From Deltaproteobacteria bacterium (GTDB lineage Bacteria; Desulfobacterota; BSN033; UBA1163), in assembly GCA_020059605.1 (NCBI GenBank), contig JAGVBT010000028.1, positions 31,985 to 95,984 of the forward strand: a DNA stretch of 64,000 bases, given 5' to 3'. The notes under the pieces are model-generated. The model was given only the letters and a program-made list of their open reading frames with translations. It made no database searches and was not told where the DNA came from. Numbering within the stretch: position 1 is the stretch's first letter; the number at the start of each line of letters is the position of its first letter. The translations under genes were made by a program, and so were the position numbers. Positions 25,728 through 34,290 of this stretch are shown here, piece after piece.

Positions 25728-25970
25728 GTGAGTGTTGTTAGAATGAACATAACAATTCCAAAAGAATTGGCAGACGAAATTGAAAAATTGACTCCATCCA
25801 GAAAAAGAAGTTCCTTTATTGCTGAAGCGTTAAGACAAAAAGTTAAGGATCTTCAACGGGAAAGAATAGAAAAAGAACTTGAAGAGGGGTACAAAGTAAG
25901 AAGAAATGAAAGCTTAACTTTTGCGCGAGAATTTGAATGTGTCGATATGGAGGGGTGGGATGAATATTAG
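25728..25970 (+). CDS. Ribbon-helix-helix antitoxin (MazE-like)
   Basis: An 80-residue protein. The N-terminal RHH domain is RMNITIPKELADEIEKLTPS, then RSSFIAEALRQKVKDLQRER. The acidic tail (ECVDMEGWDEY) is the part expected to bind the toxin. GTG at 25728 is the start, because GGAGGT lies five bases upstream. The toxin gene begins 11 bp before this one stops, the usual coupled arrangement. Confidence 0.85.
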   Translation: MSVVRMNITIPKELADEIEKLTPSRKRSSFIAEALRQKVKDLQRERIEKELEEGYKVRRNESLTFAREFECVDMEGWDEY

Positions 25971-26304
25971 GAGAGGAGACATTTATCTTGCGGCTTTGGA
26001 CCCGGTTTTGGGAAAAGAAATTTCTAAGACGAGACCTGTCGTTATCATGTCGAATGATAAAAATAATCTATTTTCGGCTACGGTGACCATTCTTCCCATT
26101 ACTTCAAAGAATGTTGATCAAACCTACCCGTTTGAGGTGTTTTTACCTTCAGGAACCGCAGATCTTCCTAAGGACTCAAAGGTTAAAGCTGACCAGATCC
26201 GGACTATCGACAGATCAAGAATCATCAAACACATCGGGGCGCTCAAATCCTCTGAGGTAAAGAGTATTGAAAACGCTATCAGGCTTCACCTGGGATTGAC
26301 ATGA
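25960..26304 (+). CDS. MazF/PemK-family mRNA interferase toxin
   Basis: A 114-residue endoribonuclease of the MazF fold. NIRRGDIYLAALDPVLGKEI, then KTRPVVIMSND with the conserved Arg-Pro, VTILPITSK, and SKVKADQIRTIDRSRI with the catalytic Ser/Thr-rich region. The ATG at 25960 overlaps the antitoxin gene and has GGAGGGG upstream. The pair looks intact, unlike the PIN locus at 11.2 kb. Confidence 0.9.
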   Translation: MNIRRGDIYLAALDPVLGKEISKTRPVVIMSNDKNNLFSATVTILPITSKNVDQTYPFEVFLPSGTADLPKDSKVKADQIRTIDRSRIIKHIGALKSSEVKSIENAIRLHLGLT

Positions 26305-26334
26305 AGCCTTAAAATTCGAGGATGGGATACTTAT

Positions 26335-27096
26335 ATGCTGACCTTTGCTTCTATTCTTTTTGGGGCGGTGGTGGGGAGTTTTTTGAATGTGTGCATTCAC
26401 AGGCTCCCTAAAGAAGAATCCATTGTGAGGCCGGGATCTCACTGTCCCGAGTGCAAGACCCCGATTCGATTTTATGATAATATTCCGTTGATCAGTTATC
26501 TATTGTTGGAGGGAAAATGCCGGTATTGCGGGGTCTCGATCTCCCTGCAATATCCCCTCGTTGAAGGAATCACTGCTTTAGGTTCGCTTCTCGTTTTCGT
26601 CAAATTCGGATTTTCTCTCAATTATTTATTTTACTTCTTTTTTGTCGCCGCCCTCATCGTTATTACCGTCATCGACCTTTACCATCAGATCATTCCGGAT
26701 GTGATCAGTCTTCCGGGTATTGTGATCGGACTCCTGGGGTCGCTGAGTATTTCTCCGATCACTTTCTCGACCTCTTTGATCGGTGCGATTGCGGGAGGGG
26801 GAAGCCTTTTTTTGGTGGCCGCGGGCTACCAGTGGCTGTTCAAAAGAGAAGGGATGGGGGGAGGGGATGTGAAACTTCTGGCCATGATCGGGTCTTTCCT
26901 GGGCTGGAAATCCGTGATCCTGACCATTCTCTTAAGCTCATTCATCGGATCCATCATCGGCATTGCCGTCATGCTCATCAAGGGGAAAGATTTTAAATAC
27001 GCCATCCCCTTCGGGCCCTTTTTATCCATGGGGGCCGTCATTTCGCTTTTTATCGGGGAAGAATTGATAAGGTGGTACCTTTATTTTAACAGGTAA
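26335..27096 (+). CDS. pilD: Prepilin peptidase / N-methyltransferase
   Basis: Processes and N-methylates the type IV prepilins at the inner membrane. It is bifunctional: the cytoplasmic N-terminal domain keeps the four zinc cysteines (Cys37, Cys40, Cys62, Cys65) linked to methylation. The aspartyl protease residues are Asp114 (TVIDLYHQIIPD) and Asp178 (GMGGGDVKLL). 253 residues with about seven further membrane helices. Its stop codon forms the first bases of the inverted-repeat end of the S23 cassette that follows. Confidence 0.95.
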   Translation: MLTFASILFGAVVGSFLNVCIHRLPKEESIVRPGSHCPECKTPIRFYDNIPLISYLLLEGKCRYCGVSISLQYPLVEGITALGSLLVFVKFGFSLNYLFYFFFVAALIVITVIDLYHQIIPDVISLPGIVIGLLGSLSISPITFSTSLIGAIAGGGSLFLVAAGYQWLFKREGMGGGDVKLLAMIGSFLGWKSVILTILLSSFIGSIIGIAVMLIKGKDFKYAIPFGPFLSMGAVISLFIGEELIRWYLYFNR

Positions 27097-27580
27097 AGGT
27101 AAGGGCAACGAAGCCCGTTTCGTAAATCGGTAACGGTTACGTAAAATGAAAAGGATAACAAGTTTTCGGGATATTTGGAAGTTTATCAGGGCACCTATCA
27201 GGGATGTATTGAAGTAATGACAAAGATTATTCCAAATATCCCTGATATTGAAAACAATGACCTGAAAGGCCAACTTAGACGCTCGGTCAAAGCTATCCCC
27301 AGATTGATTGCTGAAGGTTATGCCAAAAGGCACCAAAGACGTGGATTTCAGAAATATCTCGACGATGCCATGGGGGAATGTAACGAAACGATTGTTGGAT
27401 TGGAACAATGTAAGGATTTATATGGGGCGAGTGTAGATAGAAATTTATATGAAGAGTTAATTGATTTGTATGATAAATCCGGAAGACAGCTCTATAACTT
27501 GTCATCTGCATGGAGTGGATTCAAAAGACGATAAACGTAGCCTTCTCTAAACGATGCGGGCCTCGTTACCGTTACCTTTA
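27094..27580 (+). mobile_element. S23-type cassette 1 with terminal inverted repeats
   Basis: The left end TAAAGGTAAGGGCAACGAAG leads to GCCCGTTTCG and GGTAACGGTTACG. The right end read in reverse is TAAAGGTAACGGTAACGAGG, GCCCGCATCG and AAGGCTACG. The boxed gene is a frameshifted four-helix-bundle protein. The cassette fills the whole interval between pilD and the kinase gene. No transposase is inside it. Confidence 0.65.
27146..27534 (+). pseudogene. Four-helix-bundle (S23/IVS-type) protein, frameshifted copy
   Basis: Homologue of the intact gene at 29427. Its native ATG (27146) is followed by eight matching codons. An extra AT at about 27171-27174 then shifts the frame, which stops soon after. 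The original frame resumes and is open from a TTG at 27175 to 27534 (119 residues, for example QYLYNLSSAW-like ending GRQLYNLSSAWSGFKRR). Compared by eye it differs from the intact copy at about 14 of 118 positions. A TTG restart could still give a nearly full protein, so loss of function is likely but not certain. Confidence 0.7.
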
Positions 27581-27593
27581 TACGATAAACTTT

Positions 27594-29366
27594 ATGGGGA
27601 AACCATCCTGGCTTTTTAAACGATTAAATCTCACCCTCAGGACGGAGGTGGTTGTCAACATCTCCCTTCTGATGTTAGCCGCCATTTTCCTGATCGGATT
27701 TACCACCTTTAGGGCCAATGAAAAAAACATCATTCAATCGAAGATCAGGAGCTGTGAGGGCATGGTTCAGGATTTTCAAACGATCGTGGACTTTATTCTG
27801 CGGGAGAAGGGGAAGCAGGGGTTAAACGCTTCGTCCCTGAGCATGGAGATACAGGATTTCATCCAGGTCTACGGGAAAGATCGAAATTTCTACGAGTTGG
27901 TGGTTACCGACCGGGAAAGGAGAGTCATCGCAAGCCCGAACTCCGACCGGATGGAAAAGAGCTACGATTCTGCCCTGCTGAAATATGCCATGGAAACAGC
28001 GAGCATTCAAACAGAGTTTGAAAAAGAGGGGGGTCTTCTGGCATCGGAATATAAAAAACTGTCACTCGCCTCCCCCCTATGGATCAGGGGAAAGATAGCG
28101 GGGGGCATTTTGATGGAAGTGCCCACCGGAGATGTGATGAGACGCTTATTGGATTATCAAAAGATGTTTCTCGTTTTAATCATCCTGGACTCCATGGTCC
28201 TGGTCGTGTTCGGAAGCTTCTTGCTCTCACGGGTGCTCGTCAGGCCCCTGAAGGACCTGGTCCGGCTGACTCAGAAGATCAGCCAGGGGGATTTTAATCA
28301 AACGATTGAGGTAAACTCAACGAATGAGATCGGGCAACTGGTCACATCGTTCAACAGGATGATCGAACGCTTAAAAGAAAACCAGGAAAATATAAAAATT
28401 CATCTGGACTCCCTCGAACTGGCCAACGAAAAGCTGAAACAGGCGCAGGAGGAGCTGATCCGGACAGAGAAACTCGCCTCGATCGGGAGGTTTGCCGCAG
28501 GGGTCGCTCACGAAGTCGGCAACCCGCTGGGCTCCATTCTGGGTTATACCAGTATCCTGGCCCGGGAGGATGTGACCCATGATGAGACACGGGATTATTT
28601 AAAAAGGATCGAGAAAGAGATTGAGAGGATCAACCGGATCGTGAAGGAATTGCTCAATTTTGCAAGACCCTCCAGGCTGGAAATTCAAGAAGTCAAAGTC
28701 AACAAGGTCATTGAGGATGCCCTTTCGTTGCTTTCCTATCAGAAAGGGTTTAAAGATATCGAGACTCGCCTCCATCTTCAGCCCGATCTTCCCATGATCA
28801 AGGGAGATGAATCCCAGCTTTCCCAGGTTTTTATCAATATCATCCTCAATGCAATCGATGCCATGCCCCGGGGAGGGGTGTTAGGCATCGGGACGGAGGA
28901 TTATGTGGTGGGAACGGGGGAAAAAAACTATTTTGACCAGGCCTATTTGCCGAGGCGCAAAGATGATCCCCTGGAGACCGATTATTCCCACCTTCGAAGC
29001 CCCAATCCTCTTTTTACCACGATAGAAAGCTCCCCTGCCTATGACGGAGACGGAATAGATAAGATCTTCATCCCATACAGAATGGGTGGGGTAAAAACCA
29101 GGTCTTTATTAACAGGGTTTGCAAAGTTTACACGGGGCGACCGGTTGATCAAGGTGACCATATCGGATACGGGGACGGGAATCCTGAAAGAGGACATGGA
29201 GAAAATATTTGACCCTTTCTTTACGACAAAAGATCCTGACCGGGGCACAGGGCTTGGGTTATCGATTTCGCTCCGGATTATTGAATCCCTGGGAGGAGAG
29301 ATCAAGGTCAGGAGCGAAGCAGACAAAGGGACGGCGTTTGAGATATATTTTCCGGTCACGACATGA
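27594..29366 (+). CDS. Membrane sensor histidine kinase (NtrB-like core)
   Basis: 590 residues: TM1 at about 19-39, a 150-residue periplasmic sensor, TM2 at about 190-212, HAMP to about 265, a coiled coil and HisKA with His306 (GVAHEVGNPLGSILGY). The catalytic domain has the N-box FINIILNAIDAMPRGG, and DTGTGILKEDMEKIFDPFFT and GTGLGLSIS. An unusual insert of about 85 residues (432-518) lies between the N-box and the G1-box. The ATG at 27594 is preferred; the longer frame reads back into the repeat. It pairs naturally with the NtrC-type regulator at 29875. Confidence 0.9.
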   Translation: MGKPSWLFKRLNLTLRTEVVVNISLLMLAAIFLIGFTTFRANEKNIIQSKIRSCEGMVQDFQTIVDFILREKGKQGLNASSLSMEIQDFIQVYGKDRNFYELVVTDRERRVIASPNSDRMEKSYDSALLKYAMETASIQTEFEKEGGLLASEYKKLSLASPLWIRGKIAGGILMEVPTGDVMRRLLDYQKMFLVLIILDSMVLVVFGSFLLSRVLVRPLKDLVRLTQKISQGDFNQTIEVNSTNEIGQLVTSFNRMIERLKENQENIKIHLDSLELANEKLKQAQEELIRTEKLASIGRFAAGVAHEVGNPLGSILGYTSILAREDVTHDETRDYLKRIEKEIERINRIVKELLNFARPSRLEIQEVKVNKVIEDALSLLSYQKGFKDIETRLHLQPDLPMIKGDESQLSQVFINIILNAIDAMPRGGVLGIGTEDYVVGTGEKNYFDQAYLPRRKDDPLETDYSHLRSPNPLFTTIESSPAYDGDGIDKIFIPYRMGGVKTRSLLTGFAKFTRGDRLIKVTISDTGTGILKEDMEKIFDPFFTTKDPDRGTGLGLSISLRIIESLGGEIKVRSEADKGTAFEIYFPVTT

Positions 29367-29380
29367 AGAACCAAATCGAT

Positions 29381-29855
29381 TAACGGTTACGAAGCCCGTT
29401 TCGTCATTCGGTAACGGTTACGTAAAATGAAAAAGATAACAAGTTTCCGGGATTTGGAAGTTTATCAAGGAACCTATCAAGGATGTATTGAAGTAATGAC
29501 AAAGATTATTCCAAATATCCCTGATATTGAAAAAAATGACCTAAAAAACCAGCTTAGACGTTCTGTCAAGGCTGTCCCAAGATTGATTGCCGAAGGGTAT
29601 GCCAAAAAGCATCAAAAACATGGTTTCCAGAAATATCTCGATGATGCCATGGGTGAATGTAACGAGACTATTGTGGGATTAGAACAAAGTAAAGATTTAT
29701 ATGGTGAGAAAGTTGACAAGGTACTATGTGAAAAGCTCATTGATCTGTATGATAAATCTGGAAGACAACTCTATAATTTATCGTCTGCGTGGAGCAAATT
29801 TAAAAGACGGCTAACGTAAACTTTTTCTAACGAAACGGGCCTCGTAGCCGAAACC
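29381..29855 (+). mobile_element. S23-type cassette 2 with terminal inverted repeats
   Basis: The left end ACGGTTACGAAGCCCGTTTC (about 29383-29402) plus GGTAACGGTTACGT is inverted at the right as AACGAAACGGGCCTCGTAGC. It contains the intact four-helix-bundle gene and sits between the kinase and its regulator, splitting an otherwise obvious operon. Confidence 0.68.
29427..29819 (+). CDS. Four-helix-bundle protein of the 23S-rRNA IVS (S23) family
   Basis: A 130-residue all-helical protein with the S23 family pattern: SFRDLEVYQGTYQGCIEVM, then LRRSVKAVPRLIAEGYAKK, FQKYLDDAMGECNETIVGLE and SGRQLYNLSSAWSKFKRR. Relatives are encoded in intervening sequences of 23S rRNA genes and as free-standing genes; the Avd accessory protein of diversity-generating retroelements has the same fold. 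The molecular role is unknown, nucleic-acid binding being likely from the basic surface. No rRNA gene or reverse transcriptase is in the window. The start ATG lies inside the inverted-repeat end, and no clear Shine-Dalgarno is visible. Confidence 0.88.
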   Translation: MKKITSFRDLEVYQGTYQGCIEVMTKIIPNIPDIEKNDLKNQLRRSVKAVPRLIAEGYAKKHQKHGFQKYLDDAMGECNETIVGLEQSKDLYGEKVDKVLCEKLIDLYDKSGRQLYNLSSAWSKFKRRLT

Positions 29856-29874
29856 TAAACCCGAGGAGGAATTA

Positions 29875-31248
29875 ATGGTTCCCAGACGCATTCTGATTGT
29901 AGATGACGAAGAGAGTTTTCGAAATGTATTGACGGTGATCCTTAAAAAGGAAGGCTATGAGGTAGAGGGCGCCGCCAATGGAGAGGAAGGGTTGAAAAAG
30001 ATTTTCGATTCGGCGTTTGACCACATTCTTTGCGATATCCGGATGCCGCAGATGGATGGGCTCGAATTTTTGCAGGAATCCAAGAAGAGGGGAGAAGAGT
30101 CTCCGATCATCATGATGTCGGCCTATGGAACCGTGGATACCGCCATCGAGGCCATGAAGTTGGGAGCCTACGATTACATCTCAAAACCATTCCGGCCGGA
30201 CGAGATTATTCTCACTCTGAAAAAAGCAGAAGAGAGGGAAAGGCTCAGAAAAGAAAACGAACTGCTGAAGAGGGAAGTCCGAAAGGAATATAGCTTTGAG
30301 AACATCGTGAGTAAAAATGAGAAGATGATCAAATTGTTTGAGATTATAAGGAAAGTGGCCCCCTATAAATCGACCATCCTCATCACAGGAGAAAGCGGAA
30401 CGGGCAAAGAATTAGTTGCCAGGGCCCTCCACTATAGCAGCGATCGGGAGAAAATGCTTTTCGTTCCGGTTAATTGCGGCGCCATCCCCGAGAATCTCCT
30501 CGAAAGCGAGCTGTTTGGCCATGTGAAGGGGGCCTTTACCGATGCCATTCGAACGAAAAAGGGCCTTTTTGAGGAAGCCGATGAGGGAACCATCTTTCTG
30601 GACGAGATAGGAGAACTGCCCTCTCAGCTTCAGGTGAAGCTTTTGCGGGTGCTTCAGGACGGGGAGATCCGGAGGGTAGGGGAATCGAAGTCAATCCGAA
30701 TCGATGTCAGAATCGTTGCGGCAACGGTCAAGGATCTTGTCCGGGAGGTAAACGAGGGAAGATTCAGGGAGGACCTCTTCTACCGTTTAAATGTGCTCCA
30801 TCTTAATCTTCCGCCGCTGCGGGAAAGGAAGGAGGATATCCCCCTGCTTGTCCGGCATTTTATTAACAAGTATAACCAGGTCCTGAACAAACAGGTCAAA
30901 GACGTTGATCCTAAGGCTCTGGAGTCATTGATGAACTATAAATGGTCCGGAAATGTGAGGGAATTGGAAAATACGATCGAACGGGCTCTGGTTCTGACGG
31001 ACGAAGAAAAAATAGACCTGGAATATTTGCCTTTGGGGATTCAGAATTTTCAGAACGATGTTCCGGTGGTTCCCATAGTTGAGGAGGAATATTCGATTAA
31101 GAAAACATCGAGGTTCATGGAGATGAGTCTCATCAAAAAGGCATTGAAAAAGACGAAGGGAAATCATACCCAGGCCGCCCGCCTGCTGGAGATCAGCCAC
31201 CGGGCCCTCCTCTATAAGATCAAGGATTATGGGATCGTAGAGAGTTAA
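29875..31248 (+). CDS. Sigma-54-dependent response regulator (NtrC family)
   Basis: 457 residues: receiver domain with the phospho-acceptor Asp in [12 protein letters not shown], then a sigma-54 AAA+ domain with Walker [13 protein letters not shown]. The sigma-54 contact loop reads GAFTDA (canonical GAFTGA), Walker B is [10 protein letters not shown], and the C-terminus is a Fis-type helix-turn-helix [27 protein letters not shown] precedes the ATG. Cognate of the upstream kinase. Its position after pilD, and the sigma-54 promoters at pilA and fimT, make it the leading candidate for a PilR-like activator. Confidence 0.92.
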   Translation: MVPRRILIVDDEESFRNVLTVILKKEGYEVEGAANGEEGLKKIFDSAFDHILCDIRMPQMDGLEFLQESKKRGEESPIIMMSAYGTVDTAIEAMKLGAYDYISKPFRPDEIILTLKKAEERERLRKENELLKREVRKEYSFENIVSKNEKMIKLFEIIRKVAPYKSTILITGESGTGKELVARALHYSSDREKMLFVPVNCGAIPENLLESELFGHVKGAFTDAIRTKKGLFEEADEGTIFLDEIGELPSQLQVKLLRVLQDGEIRRVGESKSIRIDVRIVAATVKDLVREVNEGRFREDLFYRLNVLHLNLPPLRERKEDIPLLVRHFINKYNQVLNKQVKDVDPKALESLMNYKWSGNVRELENTIERALVLTDEEKIDLEYLPLGIQNFQNDVPVVPIVEEEYSIKKTSRFMEMSLIKKALKKTKGNHTQAARLLEISHRALLYKIKDYGIVES

Positions 31249-31296
31249 CCTTATTGCTGCAAAAAAAGGAACACAAATGGTCCACCCCCACTCTCG

Positions 31297-31332
31297 CCCT
31301 CCCCCATCAACGGGGGAGGGGATGATTTTTTT
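31297..31332 (+). terminator. Rho-independent terminator after the NtrC-type regulator
   Basis: CCCTCCCCC (31297-31305) pairs with GGGGGAGGG (31312-31320) around a 6-nt loop, followed by GATGATTTTTTTG. Confidence 0.8.
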
Positions 31333-31335
31333 GTT

Positions 31336-31364
31336 TTGACATTTTATTTATTCGGGAGTATAAA
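31336..31364 (+). promoter_or_regulatory. Sigma-70 promoter of the Ig-like lipoprotein gene
   Basis: TTGACA (31336-31341), a 17-bp spacer, then TATAAA (31359-31364); it overlaps the tail of the terminator. GGAGGAG and the ATG at 31384 follow about 15-20 bp later. Confidence 0.75.
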
Positions 31365-31383
31365 ATACCGGGAGGAGACAAGA

Positions 31384-32316
31384 ATGCCTATAAAAATATT
31401 CCCCCTCCTTTTAATGCTTACCCTTCTCCCCGGAATATCCTCATGCGGACGATCCGGGGGGGATGCCCCCGAAATGAAAACCAATTCCCCGCCTGTGATC
31501 ACATCGGTGATCATTTTACCGGAGAAACCGAAACGGGAAAAGGACCTTGGCGTGATCGTTCAGGGGACGGATCCGGACCAGGATGCCGTTTCCTACCATT
31601 ACCAATGGATTCAAAATGATGCCGAGATGATCGGAGAGAACGGGAATGTGTTAAAAAGCGGGACGTTTAAAAAGGGGGACCTCATCCGTATAAGGGTCAC
31701 CCCATCTGACGGGAAAGTGGAAGGAACGCCTTTTCTATCCGCTCCGGTCGAGGTCCTGAATTCTCCGCCGCTGATACAGGAAGTCAAAATAGAGCCTCCG
31801 GTGGCCTCTGCCAGGGAGGATTTAAAAGCGGTGGTTCAGGGATTTGATCCCGATGGGGATTTTATCTATTTCGATTACAAATGGGAAAGAAACGGGATGG
31901 TGTTGCCAGAGGAAAGAAAAGAGATACTGGAACGGACTCGATTTAAAAAGGGCGATTCCATAGCCGTTACGGTAACCCCGAACGACCAGGAAGCATTAGG
32001 CCTTCCGAAAAAATCGAATCCGGTTATCGTATCCAATAGTCCTCCCCTCATCATCTCATCCCCTCCGACGTCCACAGAAGGAGCAGCCTACCGCTACCAG
32101 GTCAAAGCCGACGACCCGGATCATGATCCCGTGGCCTTTACCCTCAAATCAGCCCCCAAAGGAATGGAGATCGACAAAAAGACGGGACTGATACGCTGGG
32201 AGATCGGAAAAGAGGGGAAAGGAACTCACACCATTGAAATCGAAGCATCCGATCCCGAAGGGGCAAAGAGTCATCAGAAATATATAATATCGATTGATAT
32301 CAAAACGCCTCAATAA
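31384..32316 (+). CDS. Lipoprotein with three Ig/cadherin-like repeats
   Basis: 310 residues from the ATG at 31384 (GGAGGAG upstream). A signal peptide MPIKIFPLLLMLTLLPG ends in the lipobox ISSC. Three repeats of about 90 residues each begin NSPP (SPPVITSVIILPEKPKREKD, SPPLIQEVKIEPP, SPPLIISSPPTSTEG). The first two contain GxDPDxD and FKKGDxIxxxVTPxD, the third a GMxIDxxTGxIxW putative-Ig motif. Probably an outer-membrane-anchored, periplasmic or surface protein. It lies between the regulatory pair and the minor-pilin operon, so a pilus-associated role is possible but unproven. Confidence 0.75.
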   Translation: MPIKIFPLLLMLTLLPGISSCGRSGGDAPEMKTNSPPVITSVIILPEKPKREKDLGVIVQGTDPDQDAVSYHYQWIQNDAEMIGENGNVLKSGTFKKGDLIRIRVTPSDGKVEGTPFLSAPVEVLNSPPLIQEVKIEPPVASAREDLKAVVQGFDPDGDFIYFDYKWERNGMVLPEERKEILERTRFKKGDSIAVTVTPNDQEALGLPKKSNPVIVSNSPPLIISSPPTSTEGAAYRYQVKADDPDHDPVAFTLKSAPKGMEIDKKTGLIRWEIGKEGKGTHTIEIEASDPEGAKSHQKYIISIDIKTPQ

Positions 32317-32343
32317 ATCTCGTTAGAAGCCTCAGCGAGTCGA

Positions 32344-32361
32344 GCCCCCTCGGGGTTTTTT
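32344..32361 (+). terminator. Probable terminator after the lipoprotein gene
   Basis: A short CCCC-CTC-GGGG hairpin is followed by six T residues. The rest of 32317-32551 is AT-rich with no gene seen. Confidence 0.5.
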
Positions 32362-32551
32362 ATAAAATCTGCTATGCAGCGGATTTCTGACAGGCCAAAA
32401 CCATTCAATTATTTTCTGCTATTCACTCCATGAAAAAAATTCATAGTTTGGTTAAAATTTAAGAGAAAATTGTCAAAATATTAAATTTTTTAAAAAAATC
32501 AAAACAGATAATTCCATAATATTATCGTGGTGTTACGAATATTAAAATAAG

Positions 32552-32567
32552 TGGCACACTATTTGCT
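32552..32567 (+). promoter_or_regulatory. Sigma-54 promoter of the minor-pilin/pilY1 operon
   Basis: TGGCACACTATTTGCT matches the -24/-12 consensus almost completely. Transcription should start near 32578. That excludes the ATG at 32579 as a useful start and supports the ATG at 32597, which has AAGGAG in front of it. Confidence 0.9.
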
Positions 32568-32596
32568 GTGAATCCTTTATGAAAAGGAGACTGCTT

Positions 32597-33061
32597 ATGC
32601 ACAACATCAATAAAAAAGGTGTTACGCTCCTCGAATTGGTCATCGTGATGGTAATTATTGCTATCGGAGCCGTCTTGATAGCTCCCAATATCGGGGCATG
32701 GCTCCCCCATTACCGTTTAAGGGGGGCCACTCGAGATATCGTCTCAACGATGAGAACAGCGCAGATGAAAGCGGTTTCTAATAATTTTCAATACCGGGTC
32801 AGCTTGAACGCTGAAGATTTAGGCGGATTCGGTCCGAATGCTTATATCCTTCAGCGGAATTCAGGAGGATGGACCAACGATGGATCGGTACAGGCGCTGC
32901 CTGCCGGCATTGCTATTATTAGCAATACCCTCCCCGGACAAAGAGCCCAATTCAATACCAATGCCACCTCATCTTCCGGGAGTGTGACATTAAGAAATTC
33001 AAAGGGATCGGAGAAGAGAATCGTCATCCCGTCTGCAACAGGGAGAATAAGAATTGAATAA
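32597..33061 (+). CDS. fimT: FimT/GspH-like minor pilin
   Basis: A 154-residue prepilin. Leader MHNINKKG, mature start VTLLELVIVMVIIAIGAVLI with Glu5. Then the GspH/FimT-like region LRGATRDIVSTMRTAQMKAV and a beta-rich C-terminus ending PSATGRIRIE. The start is fixed by the sigma-54 promoter and Shine-Dalgarno. First gene of a fimT-pilV-pilW-pilX operon that ends with pilY1; its product should prime pilus assembly with the other minor pilins. Confidence 0.85.
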   Translation: MHNINKKGVTLLELVIVMVIIAIGAVLIAPNIGAWLPHYRLRGATRDIVSTMRTAQMKAVSNNFQYRVSLNAEDLGGFGPNAYILQRNSGGWTNDGSVQALPAGIAIISNTLPGQRAQFNTNATSSSGSVTLRNSKGSEKRIVIPSATGRIRIE

Positions 33062-33428
33062 CAAAGGGTTTTCACTGCTCGAAATTCTTGTCGGGCTCGT
33101 TATTTTAGCCATCGGACTGCTTGCCATTGCCGCGTTGCAGACGACCTCGGTTCGGGGGAATTTTTTCAGCCAGAATTTAATGCAGGCCACTTACGTGGCT
33201 CAGGACAGAATGGAATTTTTGAAAAATGTCTCTTACCACGATCCCGCCCTGAGTGCGGGAAATCACTCAGAGGGCGCTGAGGTGATCAAAGGGATGACCT
33301 TCGATAGATCTTATCAGGTCACAACCGTCAATGATCCCAATGGGAATTACCTCAGGATAGACTACATAGTGACCTGGAATGACGGGGTGGATCATCGGAT
33401 CTCTTTTTCTACCGCCAGGTCGCAATGA
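33054..33428 (+). CDS. pilV: Minor pilin PilV
   Basis: 124 residues: leader MNNKG, mature start FSLLEILVGLVILAIGLLAI. Then AALQTTSVRGNFFSQNLMQA and YVAQDRMEFLK, the PilV (PF07963-type) pattern; the C-terminus RIDYIVTWNDG is the usual beta strand. TTG start overlapping fimT by 8 bp. It belongs to the priming tip complex with PilW, PilX and PilY1. Confidence 0.88.
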   Translation: MNNKGFSLLEILVGLVILAIGLLAIAALQTTSVRGNFFSQNLMQATYVAQDRMEFLKNVSYHDPALSAGNHSEGAEVIKGMTFDRSYQVTTVNDPNGNYLRIDYIVTWNDGVDHRISFSTARSQ

Positions 33429-33436
33429 GAGAATAA

Positions 33437-34267
33437 ATGCACGGGAATATGCCACTCAACAATAAACATGGCGTCACCATCATTGAACTTCTTGTTGCGC
33501 TGGTCATAAGCGCACTCCTCATTGCCGCATTATACCAGACCTTCATCGGACAGCAAAAGACCTACACCGTTCAGGAACAGGTCGTCGATATGCAACAAAA
33601 TGTCAGGGTCGCCATCAACAGAATGATGAGAGAAATTCGAATGGCCGGGTTCGGCAATATCCAGGATGTTTTAAGTCTTTACGGAGGTGTAAACGGTTTT
33701 ACTCAACCCATTACTGCGGCCCCGGACATCCTAACCATCGTCGGAGGGTTTATACAGATCAGACGAGACAACGGAGACCCGATCTTCGTGTCTTCCGCCT
33801 CCGGGAATAATATTACTCTCAATTATGCCACGGACCGGTTTGATGGGGCGGCTCACCGGTTTATATCGATCGGAGGCATCGAAAGCAACACCGTTCAATC
33901 GAGATCAGGCGAAACCCTTACGCTTGATCGACCTCTGAGCTTAAGCCATGCCGCCGGAACCCCCGTCTTTAAAATTCAGGCCATCACCTACAGCGTCGGA
34001 CTGAGCCTGGGAAAACTTTCCCTTCTCAGAAATGAGAATACGGGAGGGGGAAACCAGCCGCTCGCTGAAAATATTGAGAATATCCAATTTTCATATCTTG
34101 ATGCCGATGGAAACCCCACGGTCAATCCACCGGAAATTCGAATGGTGAGAGTCGAAGTCACTGCAAGAACAGATAAGTCAGATCCTGATTTTCGAGATGA
34201 GGATGGGTTTCGAAGGAGAACCATCGCTTCGAATATTCATGTCAGGAATATGGACATCTCCCCGTAG
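33437..34267 (+). CDS. pilW: Minor pilin PilW
   Basis: 276 residues. Leader ending NNKHG, mature start VTIIELLVALVISALLIAAL, then QTYTV-like QKTYTVQEQVVDMQQNVRVA and INRMMREIRMAGF, the hallmark PilW helix. The large beta domain ends with LDADGNPTVNPPEIRMVRVE. In known systems PilW is the largest minor pilin and a tip component. Confidence 0.9.
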   Translation: MHGNMPLNNKHGVTIIELLVALVISALLIAALYQTFIGQQKTYTVQEQVVDMQQNVRVAINRMMREIRMAGFGNIQDVLSLYGGVNGFTQPITAAPDILTIVGGFIQIRRDNGDPIFVSSASGNNITLNYATDRFDGAAHRFISIGGIESNTVQSRSGETLTLDRPLSLSHAAGTPVFKIQAITYSVGLSLGKLSLLRNENTGGGNQPLAENIENIQFSYLDADGNPTVNPPEIRMVRVEVTARTDKSDPDFRDEDGFRRRTIASNIHVRNMDISP

Positions 34268-34290
34268 TGACAAAGGAGGTTTTGGGGATC

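Noticed and set aside
27094..29855. Diversity-generating retroelement, because Avd shares the S23 four-helix-bundle fold
   Set aside because: No reverse transcriptase gene and no template/variable repeat pair is present in the window.
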